This document shows, in pieces, positions 7,105 to 14,350 of a stretch of 34,686 nt of DNA (positions are counted from its first letter, which is position 1; the number at the start of each line of letters is the position of its first letter). The translations under genes were made by a program, and so were the position numbers. The stretch is taken from the NCBI GenBank assembly GCA_021646415.1, contig SOEU01000030.1, forward strand, positions 1-34,686. The letters are read 5' to 3'. Source of the DNA: Candidatus Brocadia sp. Lineage in GTDB: Bacteria > Planctomycetota > Brocadiia > Brocadiales > Brocadiaceae. Below the pieces are notes generated by a model. The model searched no databases. It worked only from the letters and a program-made list of their open reading frames with translations, and had not been told where the DNA came from.

Positions 7105-8031
7105 TTAAATCCGTGAGCCGATTGCCCGATAGTGTGCTTCCCTGTCACTTTCCGGAAGTGCAAGGAAGGCGTCAATTTTTGCAAGCATCGCTTGCTTGTC
7201 CTCATCTACCCTGCCGGATACCTGGACATAGTTGTTTCCATGATCGCAGGTGACAAACGTGGAAAGGTCGTGAAGCCGTTCAATCAGCAGCCTGAGTTCC
7301 AGGACGGTGCCTTCCGGGGTTTGCGGAATAAAATTACCGGTTCGTATTTCATGGAGAAGCGGGGATTCCGGTCCGGAAGACGAGTTATTGTTTTCATACG
7401 GCCACAGTCTCCTGATGCGCACGAATTCAGGTTCGGTTTCATTGATGATCCTTGCCGTCTCCTGAATGTGCCGCTGCCAATGATCCCTGCCACTCAGTCC
7501 CAGGAGTACATAAAAGGATATTTCGATGCCCGCTTCCTTAAGCCAGGCTGCTGTTTCCTTCACCATTTCAGGCGTTTGCCCTTTCCGGTGAAAGCGCAGG
7601 GTTTCGGCGTCTCCGGATTCAAGACCGATATGTAACCTGTTCAGACCTGCCTGCGCAAGCATCGTGATTGCATCTCTTTTGAATTTCCAGAGTGTCGATA
7701 CCCGGGCATAACAGGTAAGCCTCTTAATCGGCAAGGCATTGCGAAGGTATCCGGCAATTTCGACAAAGGTATCAACACCTGCCTGCAGAGGGTCGGCATC
7801 ACCGAAGAATGCAGTTTCCGCATCGGGATGGCGAAGTTTGAGAAGATCGATATCGCGTTTGATCTCAGCCACCGACCGAACGGAAAATCCCGGCTCTCCA
7901 AGGTAGGGATAGATGCCGCAGAAACGGCATCGGTTCCATTTACACCCCCTCGTAATACGCACGAGCAGGCTGCGCCACTCGCTTGGCGGACGAATGATCG
8001 GTATTTCAGGAACGTCGTTTCTTATACCCAT
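7105..8031 (-). CDS. Radical SAM protein
   Basis: A 308-residue radical SAM enzyme. The cluster motif is C-x4-C-x2-C in RITRGCKWNRCRFCGIYPY (residues about 27-42). The barrel follows with the glycine-rich GDADPLQ, the LHIGLESGD motif that binds S-adenosylmethionine, and FYVLLGLSGRD. The usual C-x3-C spacing is replaced by C-x4-C, a variant seen in a B12-independent group common in anaerobes. The C-terminus (TFVTCDHGNNYVQVSGRVDEDK and beyond) is conserved in that group, but I know no assigned reaction. The ATG at 8031 fits the family start; no clear ribosome-binding site precedes it. It is alone in its orientation, convergent with the PurD-like gene. Confidence 0.85.
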   Translation of the reverse strand: MGIRNDVPEIPIIRPPSEWRSLLVRITRGCKWNRCRFCGIYPYLGEPGFSVRSVAEIKRDIDLLKLRHPDAETAFFGDADPLQAGVDTFVEIAGYLRNALPIKRLTCYARVSTLWKFKRDAITMLAQAGLNRLHIGLESGDAETLRFHRKGQTPEMVKETAAWLKEAGIEISFYVLLGLSGRDHWQRHIQETARIINETEPEFVRIRRLWPYENNNSSSGPESPLLHEIRTGNFIPQTPEGTVLELRLLIERLHDLSTFVTCDHGNNYVQVSGRVDEDKQAMLAKIDAFLALPESDREAHYRAIGSRI

Positions 8032-8048
8032 GGATACGTTTTTCTAAC

Positions 8049-8118
8049 TATAAAGGCAACTATTCATCGTACCTTTGCTCACAATCACTACGAGGGAACA
8101 AAATGTTGGTTCTGTAAT
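8049..8118 (+). repeat. Dispersed ~70-bp repeat, copy 1
   Basis: Shares about three quarters of its bases with 11078-11147 (common core cacaatcactacgag-aacaaaat). It lies just upstream of the radical SAM gene. Origin unknown. Confidence 0.6.
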
Positions 8119-8533
8119 CCCGAAGGGATGTCATTATTATAGCATATCGTTATACGGTTATTGTTAACCCCGTAAAGGTGGCATGGTATCATTCATTTTC
8201 GCGTTATTTCACCCCTACGGGGTTAATTATTGTGGTGTGCCTTTTCTATAATCATGTCATCCCTTTGGGATTTTCCGGTCTGTCCGTTTTTCCCTATTGG
8301 CTCTTAGCTATTCGGAGAAAACACCATCTGGCAGTTTCGCTGAATAGCCAAGTAGGGCAGGTATTACCTGCCAATTAATCTTACAATTAAAAACGATAGA
8401 TACCTGAATATTTAACGTAGAAGTGGATACGATCATCACTCCAATTACAGATCTTTCATGCAAGGACTATCCTGATTGATCAATTTTGGTAGGCAGTGCC
8501 TACCCTACTTTACTAAATCTACCGCCAATCATA

Positions 8534-8568
8534 TATAATCACAAATCAAGGTGTGACACCTTGCCCCC
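8534..8568 (+). repeat. 35-bp direct repeat, left copy
   Basis: Identical over 35 bp to 9476-9510. It includes the palindrome CAAGGTGTGACACCTTG. The two copies bracket the PIN toxin-antitoxin pair at 8798-9384. Confidence 0.85.
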
Positions 8569-8797
8569 TGTTAGCTGCCCCCTGGACACTTTCCCCTGCC
8601 CCCTTTTTCATGCTTCCCATATCCGCACAAATTGTCCACATAAATCAAAATATATGACAGGCAATCCCTGCTCTACCCGACTGTTTGTATCCCTTATTGA
8701 CTATTTCTTATTATCAAAGTAAAATTCAAATGGTTTCATGAAAAACCATTATGACGATATTAGATTTAAATCTCTTAATAATTTAAGGATGACTGTT

Positions 8798-8995
8798 ATG
8801 CATAAATCAAATTTATTAAACGAAATCAAATTGATAGAATTAAAACTCCAGGCACTTAAAACTCAGGTGAAATCTAAAAAACCTAAAGTTAAGATTCATA
8901 CTTCAGCGACTCTTTACGGTTTGATCAAAGGAAGCCAGGATATTACCCCCAAAGATATAGAAGCCGTTAAGATAAAACTAAAGGAGTCTATTTAG
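8798..8995 (+). CDS. Antitoxin of a PIN toxin pair
   Basis: About 65 residues from the ATG at 8798: a leucine-rich amphipathic helix (NLLNEIKLIELKLQALKTQVK), a lysine-rich linker and a C-terminal segment (SATLYGLIKGSQDITPKDIEAVKIKL). The ATG at 8798 is preferred because AAGGA lies 8 bases upstream; the frame also opens at 8738. The small acidic-basic protein ending in 'YGLxKG...DIxxxKxKL' directly upstream of a PIN gene, with the two overlapping by one base (TAGTG), is the usual layout of this VapBC-like group. No AbrB or ribbon-helix-helix motif is visible, so its DNA-binding mode is unknown. Confidence 0.7.
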   Translation: MHKSNLLNEIKLIELKLQALKTQVKSKKPKVKIHTSATLYGLIKGSQDITPKDIEAVKIKLKESI

Positions 8996-9384
8996 TGCAT
9001 ATAGTAACTGACACACACCCATGGGTATGGTTCCTCACAGCAAATCCTCGACTATCTTTAAAGGCAAAATCAGCATTATCTGACTCTTCCAATATCATTA
9101 TCATTCCATCAATAGTCATGATGGAAATAAAATACCTTTATCACCGTAAACGTATATCACTACCCTTTGAAGAGGTCATGCAACAATGTGAAACGGCTGA
9201 AAATGTCCTTTTCCATCCAATGGACCTTTCTATTGTATCCATTGCACCCACCAGCTTTGACATCCACGACGCTATCATTGTCGGTACCGCAATCCAGTTT
9301 GCCGAAGAGCTTGGGCAAGCAGTGTCACTTGTTACCGCAGATAGTGCAATAACCGAATCTCATCTCGTTCCGGTAATATGGTAA
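8995..9384 (+). CDS. PIN-domain ribonuclease toxin, VapC-like
   Basis: The 129-residue protein starts with GTG: M-HIVTDTHPWVWFL carries the first catalytic Asp in the 'DTHxWxWFL' form of the PIN superfamily. It continues with SIVMMEIKYLYHRKR (the conserved Glu), PTSFDIHDAIIVGTAIQ (the later Asp residues) and LVTADSAI. This is the compact bacterial subgroup of PIN nucleases found behind small helical antitoxins. GTG overlaps the antitoxin stop, so translation is coupled. All acidic residues needed for metal binding appear to be present, so it may be functional. Confidence 0.85.
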   Translation: MHIVTDTHPWVWFLTANPRLSLKAKSALSDSSNIIIIPSIVMMEIKYLYHRKRISLPFEEVMQQCETAENVLFHPMDLSIVSIAPTSFDIHDAIIVGTAIQFAEELGQAVSLVTADSAITESHLVPVIW

Positions 9385-9475
9385 ACATTTCTTCATCTGT
9401 CAAATAGCAGACACAAGCATTCCTGTTTTTCAAAAGTTGTCAGTTGTCAGGTATCAGTTTTCAGCCTGTATCCTG

Positions 9476-9510
9476 TATAATCACAAATCAAGGTGTGACA
9501 CCTTGCCCCC
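9476..9510 (+). repeat. 35-bp direct repeat, right copy
   Basis: Identical to 8534-8568. It lies exactly at the point where the IS3-type orfB frame loses its homology, so it or its flank cut that gene. Confidence 0.85.
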
Positions 9511-9570
9511 ACCTTGCCCCTTGCTTTTGATACGTACCTGTTGAGCAAGAGATTCAGCGGCACGCATCAT
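9481..9570 (-). pseudogene. IS3-type orfB, N-terminal stub
   Basis: Frame starts ATGATG overlapping the orfA stop (ATATGATG), the normal layout for IS3 elements. It reads MMRAAESLAQQV, similar to the opening of orfB transposases that accompany this orfA type. After about 17 codons it runs into the 35-bp repeat and stops. The DDE catalytic domain is entirely missing. Confidence 0.6.
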
Positions 9571-10125
9571 ATCTTCTCTCCTGTTGGATCGAGCGGTATC
9601 TGAAGTATTTCCGAGAGTTTTTTTTGGACGTCAATAATGGTTTCTGCCTGTTTGAGTTTCTCTTTCAGTTGCAGGTTTTCTTTTTCCAGTTCAGCAATAC
9701 GACAAACGGAAGGATCCATGTTTTTCGCCTTTGGACCACGATGTTTTGGGGAAAGCGCTTCCCGGGCGCCTTTCTCCTGTTGACGACGCCATGTGGTGAG
9801 GTTAGACGAGTAGAGTCCTTCACGGCGTAAAAGCGCCCCAATTTGACCCTGTGTAGTACATGCTTCCGCCTCTTGAAGGATGCGGAGTTTGTATGTTGCG
9901 GTGAATTTCCGGCGAACAGCCTTCTCGGTTACCTCAGGGTCAGGAAAATGACCGCTTTGGATTGCGCCGCCAGGGGAAACTCCAGTCGCCCTACGGGCTC
10001 CTTCCGTTTCCACAGACAGGTTATCTGTTTTCAGACTTATTGTATTACTGTTTTTCATAGTTTTTCTCCTTTACGCCCTACACTAAACTATATGGGGTAA
10101 AGTGTCCAACTATTATTGACACAGA
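9511..10125 (-). mobile_element. Remnant of an IS3-type element
   Basis: Contains complete orfA and about 17 codons of orfB. The left end probably lies in TGTCAATAATAGTTGGACAC, reading leftward from about 10118. The right side is cut at the 35-bp repeat. It abuts, and most likely truncated, the group II intron at 10126-10691. Boundaries are approximate. Confidence 0.65.
9567..10058 (-). CDS. IS3-family transposase OrfA
   Basis: A 163-residue protein. A variable N-terminus is followed by a helix-turn-helix (RRKFTATYKLRILQEAEACT, then IGALLRREGLYSSNLTTWRRQ) at about 50-90 and a coiled coil rich in Leu/Glu/Lys (IAELEKENLQLKEKLKQAET) at about 120-150. This is the DNA-binding OrfA of IS3-type elements. 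Upstream lies a good ribosome-binding site (AAAGGAG). The catalytic orfB downstream is reduced to a stub, so the element cannot move by itself. The N-terminal extension before the helix-turn-helix is longer than in most OrfA proteins but appears in relatives from anammox-type genomes. Confidence 0.85.
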   Translation of the reverse strand: MKNSNTISLKTDNLSVETEGARRATGVSPGGAIQSGHFPDPEVTEKAVRRKFTATYKLRILQEAEACTTQGQIGALLRREGLYSSNLTTWRRQQEKGAREALSPKHRGPKAKNMDPSVCRIAELEKENLQLKEKLKQAETIIDVQKKLSEILQIPLDPTGEKI

Positions 10126-10691
10126 GGGTCCCTTGCAAAATAACAAGTTTGCATAAATTGTTAAGGTTCCTCCCACTTCTGGTTGACCTATATTTATTTT
10201 GGACATGTCAGCCCCTTCGCTCCATTTCCATTACAGAAACTTCTACACTACTACGAACTGATCCGCCCCTGTGCGCTGCATTAGTACTCAAAGCCTTACA
10301 GGGCTTCTGCTTGGCTCGCTCCCTTAGCATCAACACGACAGGTTCCCAAGTTCCATATAAAAGCCCATATTTGATTCACGCCACCTCTATGCCGGTTGCC
10401 GTTTGGACAGTAAAAGGTTTCCTCCAAACTTATCCCAAAAGCACCCTAGTCCTCTGGTTTTGACAACACCGGTCTTACTTTCGACACCTCATCAGTGGTT
10501 CACTTGCGTTCGTCTCTCAAATACACACCTGACTAAATCGTTGTTTTGTCTTTTTCCACAACGCTTACCACCATGACTCTTTACCACAGCAGCTTGGGAA
10601 GGTTTGGAACCCACGCCTTTACATCGATTCCGAGAGGCCTACTCTCATCTTTTATATAGTATAAACAGCTTTGCTATTCTTCTTGGCACAC
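10126..10691 (-). mobile_element. 5' part of a group II intron, reverse transcriptase lost
   Basis: On the minus strand the sequence starts GTGTGCCAAG (10691 downward), matching the GUGYG 5' consensus of group II introns. It then has the conserved structural stretches usually found just before an ltrA-type gene: GAACGCAAGTGAACC, GGGAACCTGTCGTGTTGATG, GCAGAAGCCCTGTAAGGC, TTTCTGTAATGGAAATGGAG and AGTGGGAGGAACC. The length of about 560 nt is right for domains I-III. The ribosome-binding site GGAGG and an ATG about 12 bases on are present, but after about seven codons (MQTCYFA) the IS3-type element begins. The maturase/reverse transcriptase and domains V-VI are absent. The 5' flank is a small hairpin (10695-10718). 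Recognition is from memory of such RNAs; a covariance search would settle it. Confidence 0.75.
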
Positions 10692-10852
10692 TAAGGTTGA
10701 GTAAAGCGAAAACCCAACAAATCAAATTATTCATGCCTACTTTTACATCAAATTTAATCAACCGAGGAAGACGTCTTTTTTTAGTCTACTTTTACATATA
10801 AAGGATAATTTCCATGTATAACCATTTTGCATTTTTTCAATGGATGTATTAA

Positions 10853-10980
10853 GAACGGATATTTCAATGGAAAATTCGTTTGAGAAAATAACCCTACTTG
10901 CGAATGATTGCCTTCGTGTCCCTACTGCCGGGAACAGTGAATCAAGTATTTAAGGAATGCAATGAAAGCCCTGTTCTTCA
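10853..10980 (+). repeat. Dispersed repeat, copy 2 (partner 2484-2610)
   Basis: Same orientation as 2484-2610, beginning gatatttcaatggaaaattc. The ATG frame in this copy reads MENSFEKITLLANDCLRVP before stopping, which looks slightly more protein-like than in copy 1. Confidence 0.65.
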
Positions 10981-11077
10981 AAATGGGCATCAAAGGTGAA
11001 AATGGTTTTTATTCCTGAATTGCGCATAATTTCGAAACTTATGCAATCAACAAATATTCTCATTTGCCAAATGCCTT

Positions 11078-11147
11078 TATAAGGGTAACTACTCAGCGTA
11101 CTTTCGCCCACAATCACTACGAGCAAACAAAATATTGATTATGAAAT
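11078..11147 (+). repeat. Dispersed ~70-bp repeat, copy 2
   Basis: Partner of 8049-8118. Shared core cacaatcactacgag. Confidence 0.6.
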
Positions 11148-11498
11148 CATGGAATTTATTTTGGTGGGCAGTACCACCTACTTGACTGAAGTCATGGCAC
11201 GCATACGACTTATCAGACCACCACGGGTTAAACCCGCGGAGTACACCAAGAACCTCAGTTTGATTAAAAAATTGCCCCACATTTAACATCAAAAGTGATA
11301 TAATATGTCAAATATGTATAGTATGCTATGCTTATATTAGTAAATATATCGTTTTTTTTGCAATCATAAAAGTTATGCCGTCAATACCTTATTCCTCTCT
11401 TCCAGCAAATCAAATTATCCGTGCCGTACTGTCATATCAGATTTAATTAGGCCTTCGGTGACATTGTTTGCGGCCACACGTAGAAGTAAATGGAAGTT

Positions 11499-11531
11499 AA
11501 CACTGTCAGGGTGCTAAACCCTGACAGTGTT
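11499..11531. repeat. Perfect 14-bp hairpin
   Basis: Arms AACACTGTCAGGGT and ACCCTGACAGTGTT are separated by GCTAA. There is no T-run behind either side, so this is a palindromic repeat rather than a standard terminator. Confidence 0.75.
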
Positions 11532-11680
11532 CTGATTTCAACAAACATTGAAATTCCTTTAATTCTAATCGTATGGAACTATCGTGATTGGCTGTTTTTT
11601 CGTGGTTCAATTCTTTTGATTGCAGCGTTAGGGATTATTATGCCACAAAATTTCTTTTGTATGAATACCCATACCCTCGC

Positions 11681-12253
11681 TTATCTGAAAAAGGGATTGG
11701 TGTATTTTTCAATACCCACGGTAGTCATGGGCCCGTGGGCAGGAAATACCATGGTCTCGTCCGGCAAGGAAAAGATGTGCTTGCGGATATGGTCGATCTG
11801 GCGTTTGGCCTCTTTTAATGAACCGGTGCCACCCACCGTACCGCAAAAAAGGGCATCACCGGTAAACACGCAACCGGACACGTAGTACGAGATGCCACAC
11901 GGTGTGTGCCCCGGGATGGGGAGTGCATGAATTCGTAAATGTCCGACCTTGATGGTCTCGCCACCCCGCAACGAATGGCTGACAGTATCTACCTCCCCCT
12001 CTCCGGCATAGCTTTGTAGCTGGTAGCGGCTGGTAAACTCCGTTAACCCTTCGGTATGGTCCCAGTGGCCATGCGTAATAAAAAGATGCTGCAGTAGGAT
12101 TTTTCGCTCTTTAACAAATGCCTCAATCTCTTCGCTGAAACCGCCCGGATCGATAAATGCCCCGACCCGTGTCATGGGATCGGCCACCAAATACCCGTTA
12201 ATCGGGAAGCTCCCTACCGTAAAGCGTTTCAATATCAGATCGTGTATCATCAT
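11681..12253 (-). CDS. Metallo-beta-lactamase-fold hydrolase (glyoxalase II-like)
   Basis: About 190 residues from MMIHDLILKRFTVGSFPINGY. The metal-binding motif is THGHWDHTEG (HxHxDH), followed by PIPGHTPCGISYYV, FTGDALFCGTVGGTG and the last histidine in FPAHGPMTT. Together these supply all usual zinc ligands of glyoxalase II-like and thioesterase-type hydrolases. Length matches the single-domain bacterial form often annotated YcbL/GloB-like. Likely cytoplasmic hydrolysis of a thioester; the substrate is not readable from sequence. The frame is open to 12325, but a start at 12253 or 12250 puts the N-terminus where the family begins and leaves out a hydrophobic extension. No clear ribosome-binding site is visible. 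Confidence 0.8.
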   Translation of the reverse strand: MMIHDLILKRFTVGSFPINGYLVADPMTRVGAFIDPGGFSEEIEAFVKERKILLQHLFITHGHWDHTEGLTEFTSRYQLQSYAGEGEVDTVSHSLRGGETIKVGHLRIHALPIPGHTPCGISYYVSGCVFTGDALFCGTVGGTGSLKEAKRQIDHIRKHIFSLPDETMVFPAHGPMTTVGIEKYTNPFFR

Positions 12254-12325
12254 GCGATACCCAATGGACAATGTGTATATGACATACAAGCACAGAATGA
12301 GTAAATTAGCGAAAAGGCATTTCAA

Positions 12326-12410
12326 TTACCCCCCATAATCCCCCCGTAAACGGGGGGAGACGCTTTTTGTCCCTCCTGTTTTACGAGGAGAAGAAACAGG
12401 GGGGGAGTCG
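12326..12410. repeat. C/G-rich hairpin repeats
   Basis: Contains CCCCCCGTAAACGGGGGG and a ccctcctgttt...aaacaggggggg arm pair. It separates two leftward genes. A 'gttcgtggttcggcaggctc' intergenic repeat motif follows at about 12430. Confidence 0.55.
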
Positions 12411-12490
12411 CCAGTGGCCTCATTTAATGCGTTCGTGGTTCGGCAGGCTCACCATGAACGGTGTTATTTATATTGGCTCAGGAGATCCGG

Positions 12491-13144
12491 CTAATCATAC
12501 CGAACCCGCTCCAGGTTGGCCGCCTGCTGAATGTCGGTGTCAATCCACTTCGTGTCGATAAATCTGGCCTTGTGGAATACCGATTCGTTGAGTGTGCATT
12601 TCTCAAAAGTGCAGCGGATGAAGGTTGCCGCACGGAAAATGGCCTTTTGCAAACGGCATCCCGCGAACGTTGTTTCAATAAAGACCGACGAGGGAAATCG
12701 GGCAAAGAAATAATCTTCCTCTTCAAACCGGCAGCCTTGCCACCAGGTGCCGCTCAAGGAGACCTCTCTGAGCCGGGAACCACGGAGTTTGCAGCCGGAA
12801 AAAACTGATAGGCCAAACGAACTGAGTTCTCCCTTTGTCGCCTCAAACGTACATCCGGAAAAATGACTTTCGCTAAAAAAAGAATTCCGTACTTCCAAAC
12901 CTGTCCATGCGCAATCCTGATAATGTCCCTGATCACACAGGACGTGGTCAACGGAAAAATTTTGGAAACGGGTATCCTGCGCTCGGAGATAACGGCAACG
13001 CCCATCCTGCATCTTGAAGGACTGAACTGTACTACCAATCAGGCGCCGGTTAGAGAAATCCTCCTGCGTTAGGTTCAACCCGGAAAGGGTTTCCTGAATA
13101 AATATCGTTTTATCCTGATGTTGATTTTCTTCCGTATGACTCAT
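12491..13144 (-). CDS. Pentapeptide-repeat protein
   Basis: A 217-residue protein built of five-residue repeats of the A(N/D)Lxx type in a relaxed form: SFKMQDGRCRYLRAQDTRF, FFSESHFSGCTFEATKGEL, VFIETTFAGCRLQKAIFRAA, TFIRCTFEKCTLNESVFHKA. These make a right-handed quadrilateral beta helix covering residues about 30-210. The Cys-rich version with large aromatic residues is common in bacteria of unknown phenotype. Some relatives mimic DNA (Qnr/MfpA), but nothing here points to gyrase. It follows the zinc-ribbon gene by 42 bp and is probably co-transcribed with it. No signal peptide. Confidence 0.8.
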   Translation of the reverse strand: MSHTEENQHQDKTIFIQETLSGLNLTQEDFSNRRLIGSTVQSFKMQDGRCRYLRAQDTRFQNFSVDHVLCDQGHYQDCAWTGLEVRNSFFSESHFSGCTFEATKGELSSFGLSVFSGCKLRGSRLREVSLSGTWWQGCRFEEEDYFFARFPSSVFIETTFAGCRLQKAIFRAATFIRCTFEKCTLNESVFHKARFIDTKWIDTDIQQAANLERVRYD

Positions 13145-13186
13145 AATTTATTGCAGAAACAGGAATCCAAAACTCCCTCTCCTTTT

Positions 13187-13693
13187 TCATGAAGGAGTTT
13201 TCTTTCTGCCTTTCAGATATTTCCGATACCGCTCTTCACCAACACACTCGCTTCCCACCGGGCACTTTTCAATACAACTCTCCGGCACTTCACGCTGCAC
13301 CGTTTTCCCGCAAAGCTCACAGGCAAACTCATGCTCGAAACCGGCCACCGACGCCGTACTCTGCTTATGACAGTGCGGACACGTTACATCGATAATCTCC
13401 ACCCTTTTTATCTTCTCCGCACCGGGACACTGAAAGATGCCAGGTTTTTTCAATCTCTCTGCAGGAGGCGGAGTATACTCCTTTATTTGCGAAATGATTT
13501 GGGTCGCCAAAATGCGAAGGGGCATACGGTGTTCTCTTCTCAAAAATTCCTGAAGCGCCTTCATGGCTTCCTGATTTCCTTTTCCAATCCTGCCAATCTC
13601 TTCAAGGGACTGCTTTACAGTCTCAGCGTTCCCATGATATAATTTCTGCAAAAACACGGTAATATCTGTGATGTTTGAGGTAAGGTCTTTCAT
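13187..13693 (-). CDS. Zinc-ribbon protein of unknown function
   Basis: The 168-residue protein is not recognised. The first 85 residues are helical and repeat-like (TVFLQKLYHGNAETVKQSLE, then MKALQEFLRREHRMPLRIL), reminiscent of a HEAT-type or four-helix segment. After a proline linker comes a zinc ribbon (CPHCHKQS, then FACELCGKTV) and two further cysteines (CIEKCPVGSECVGEE). The basic C-terminus (RYRKYLKGRKK) could bind nucleic acid. The ATG at 13693 is chosen over an upstream GTG at 13702. It is the first gene of the leftward group that includes the pentapeptide-repeat gene. Confidence 0.65.
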   Translation of the reverse strand: MKDLTSNITDITVFLQKLYHGNAETVKQSLEEIGRIGKGNQEAMKALQEFLRREHRMPLRILATQIISQIKEYTPPPAERLKKPGIFQCPGAEKIKRVEIIDVTCPHCHKQSTASVAGFEHEFACELCGKTVQREVPESCIEKCPVGSECVGEERYRKYLKGRKKTPS

Positions 13694-14350
13694 TAATAGC
13701 ACTATAGTATTGGTACGAAAATACCCCTCACCCAGACCCTCTCCCTCAAGGGGCGAGGGAGCTTTCCCTCCCTTGAGGGGATTAAGGGAAGGTGACGATT
13801 TTCATGCTCTTTTGTGAGCCTTTTGCTCATGAGGGTTTATCTTGCAAAATCTTCCCTTCCCCATTCCCCGCTTTTTCAAGAACGAGTTTCACGAGGACAT
13901 GTTTTAACAAGTTATTTTACAACCCCCTTCACCCCTTTCCTAAGGGGGATTTGGTTGCAGCTTTGCTGCGTTATGTCATAATATCCTTGTTTAAGAAAAG
14001 ATTCACAATTTACGTGATTAAGAACTGCAACTATTTCAACGCATGCAACACCACCGGGCGATTACCTGGAAGAGTCTCAGTGGGGCTGAAAACATGGATT
14101 GCATTTCTGTCGGTGACTGGAAAATACGGTATTTTATGCAACAGGTCAAGAGAAATTTTGGGAGATGTACAACCAATTTATTGCAAATGGGCTGCATATA
14201 TTTCCCTATCTTGGATTTTAAGACATTCCGGGTAAAATTATCGTAGCATTTTTAAAAATTGGTTGCAGACAATTGCATTCCTTGTCATTATCCTTGATTC
14301 TGAGGAATTTCAATATAGAGTCGTTTGGAAATTATGTCAGGAGGATATAC
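13694..14350. other. Gap between divergent gene groups
   Basis: Contains a C-rich inverted repeat at 13727-13795 and another near 13920-13955. The stretch 14040-14270 is open in some frames but shows no family match. It should contain the promoters of both the leftward zinc-ribbon gene and the rightward ABC-F gene. The ABC-F ribosome-binding site AGGAGG is at 14339-14344. Confidence 0.5.

Larger units (their letters stand above)
8032..8797. other. Repeat-rich gap
   Basis: No supported gene. It contains a ~70-bp repeat (8049-8118, partner 11078-11147), several short hairpins of the ccctacgggg and gtaggcagtgcctac type, and the first copy of a 35-bp repeat (8534-8568). At 8581-8600 the sequence CTGGACACTTTCCCC resembles the terminal repeat of the IS3-type element whose other end lies near 10105. 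The last 60 bases lead into the antitoxin gene. Confidence 0.5.
10692..11680. other. Gene-free stretch with several repeats
   Basis: No supported gene in about 1 kb. It holds the intron's 5' flanking hairpin (10695-10718), an imperfect 45-bp duplication (about 10715-10762 and 11403-11449), the second copies of two dispersed repeats (10853-10980 and 11078-11147) and a perfect hairpin (11499-11531). The frames here lack ribosome-binding sites and family matches. Confidence 0.5.

Noticed and set aside
6724-7116. Rightward frame overlapping the end of the PurD-like gene
   Set aside because: It is out of frame with a well-conserved protein and has low-complexity basic composition.
10116-10463. 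Rightward frame of 115 codons
   Set aside because: It lies on the antisense of the group II intron RNA and has no protein resemblance.
11089-11292. Leftward frame of 67 codons
   Set aside because: It is made largely of a dispersed repeat (11078-11147) and has no ribosome-binding site.
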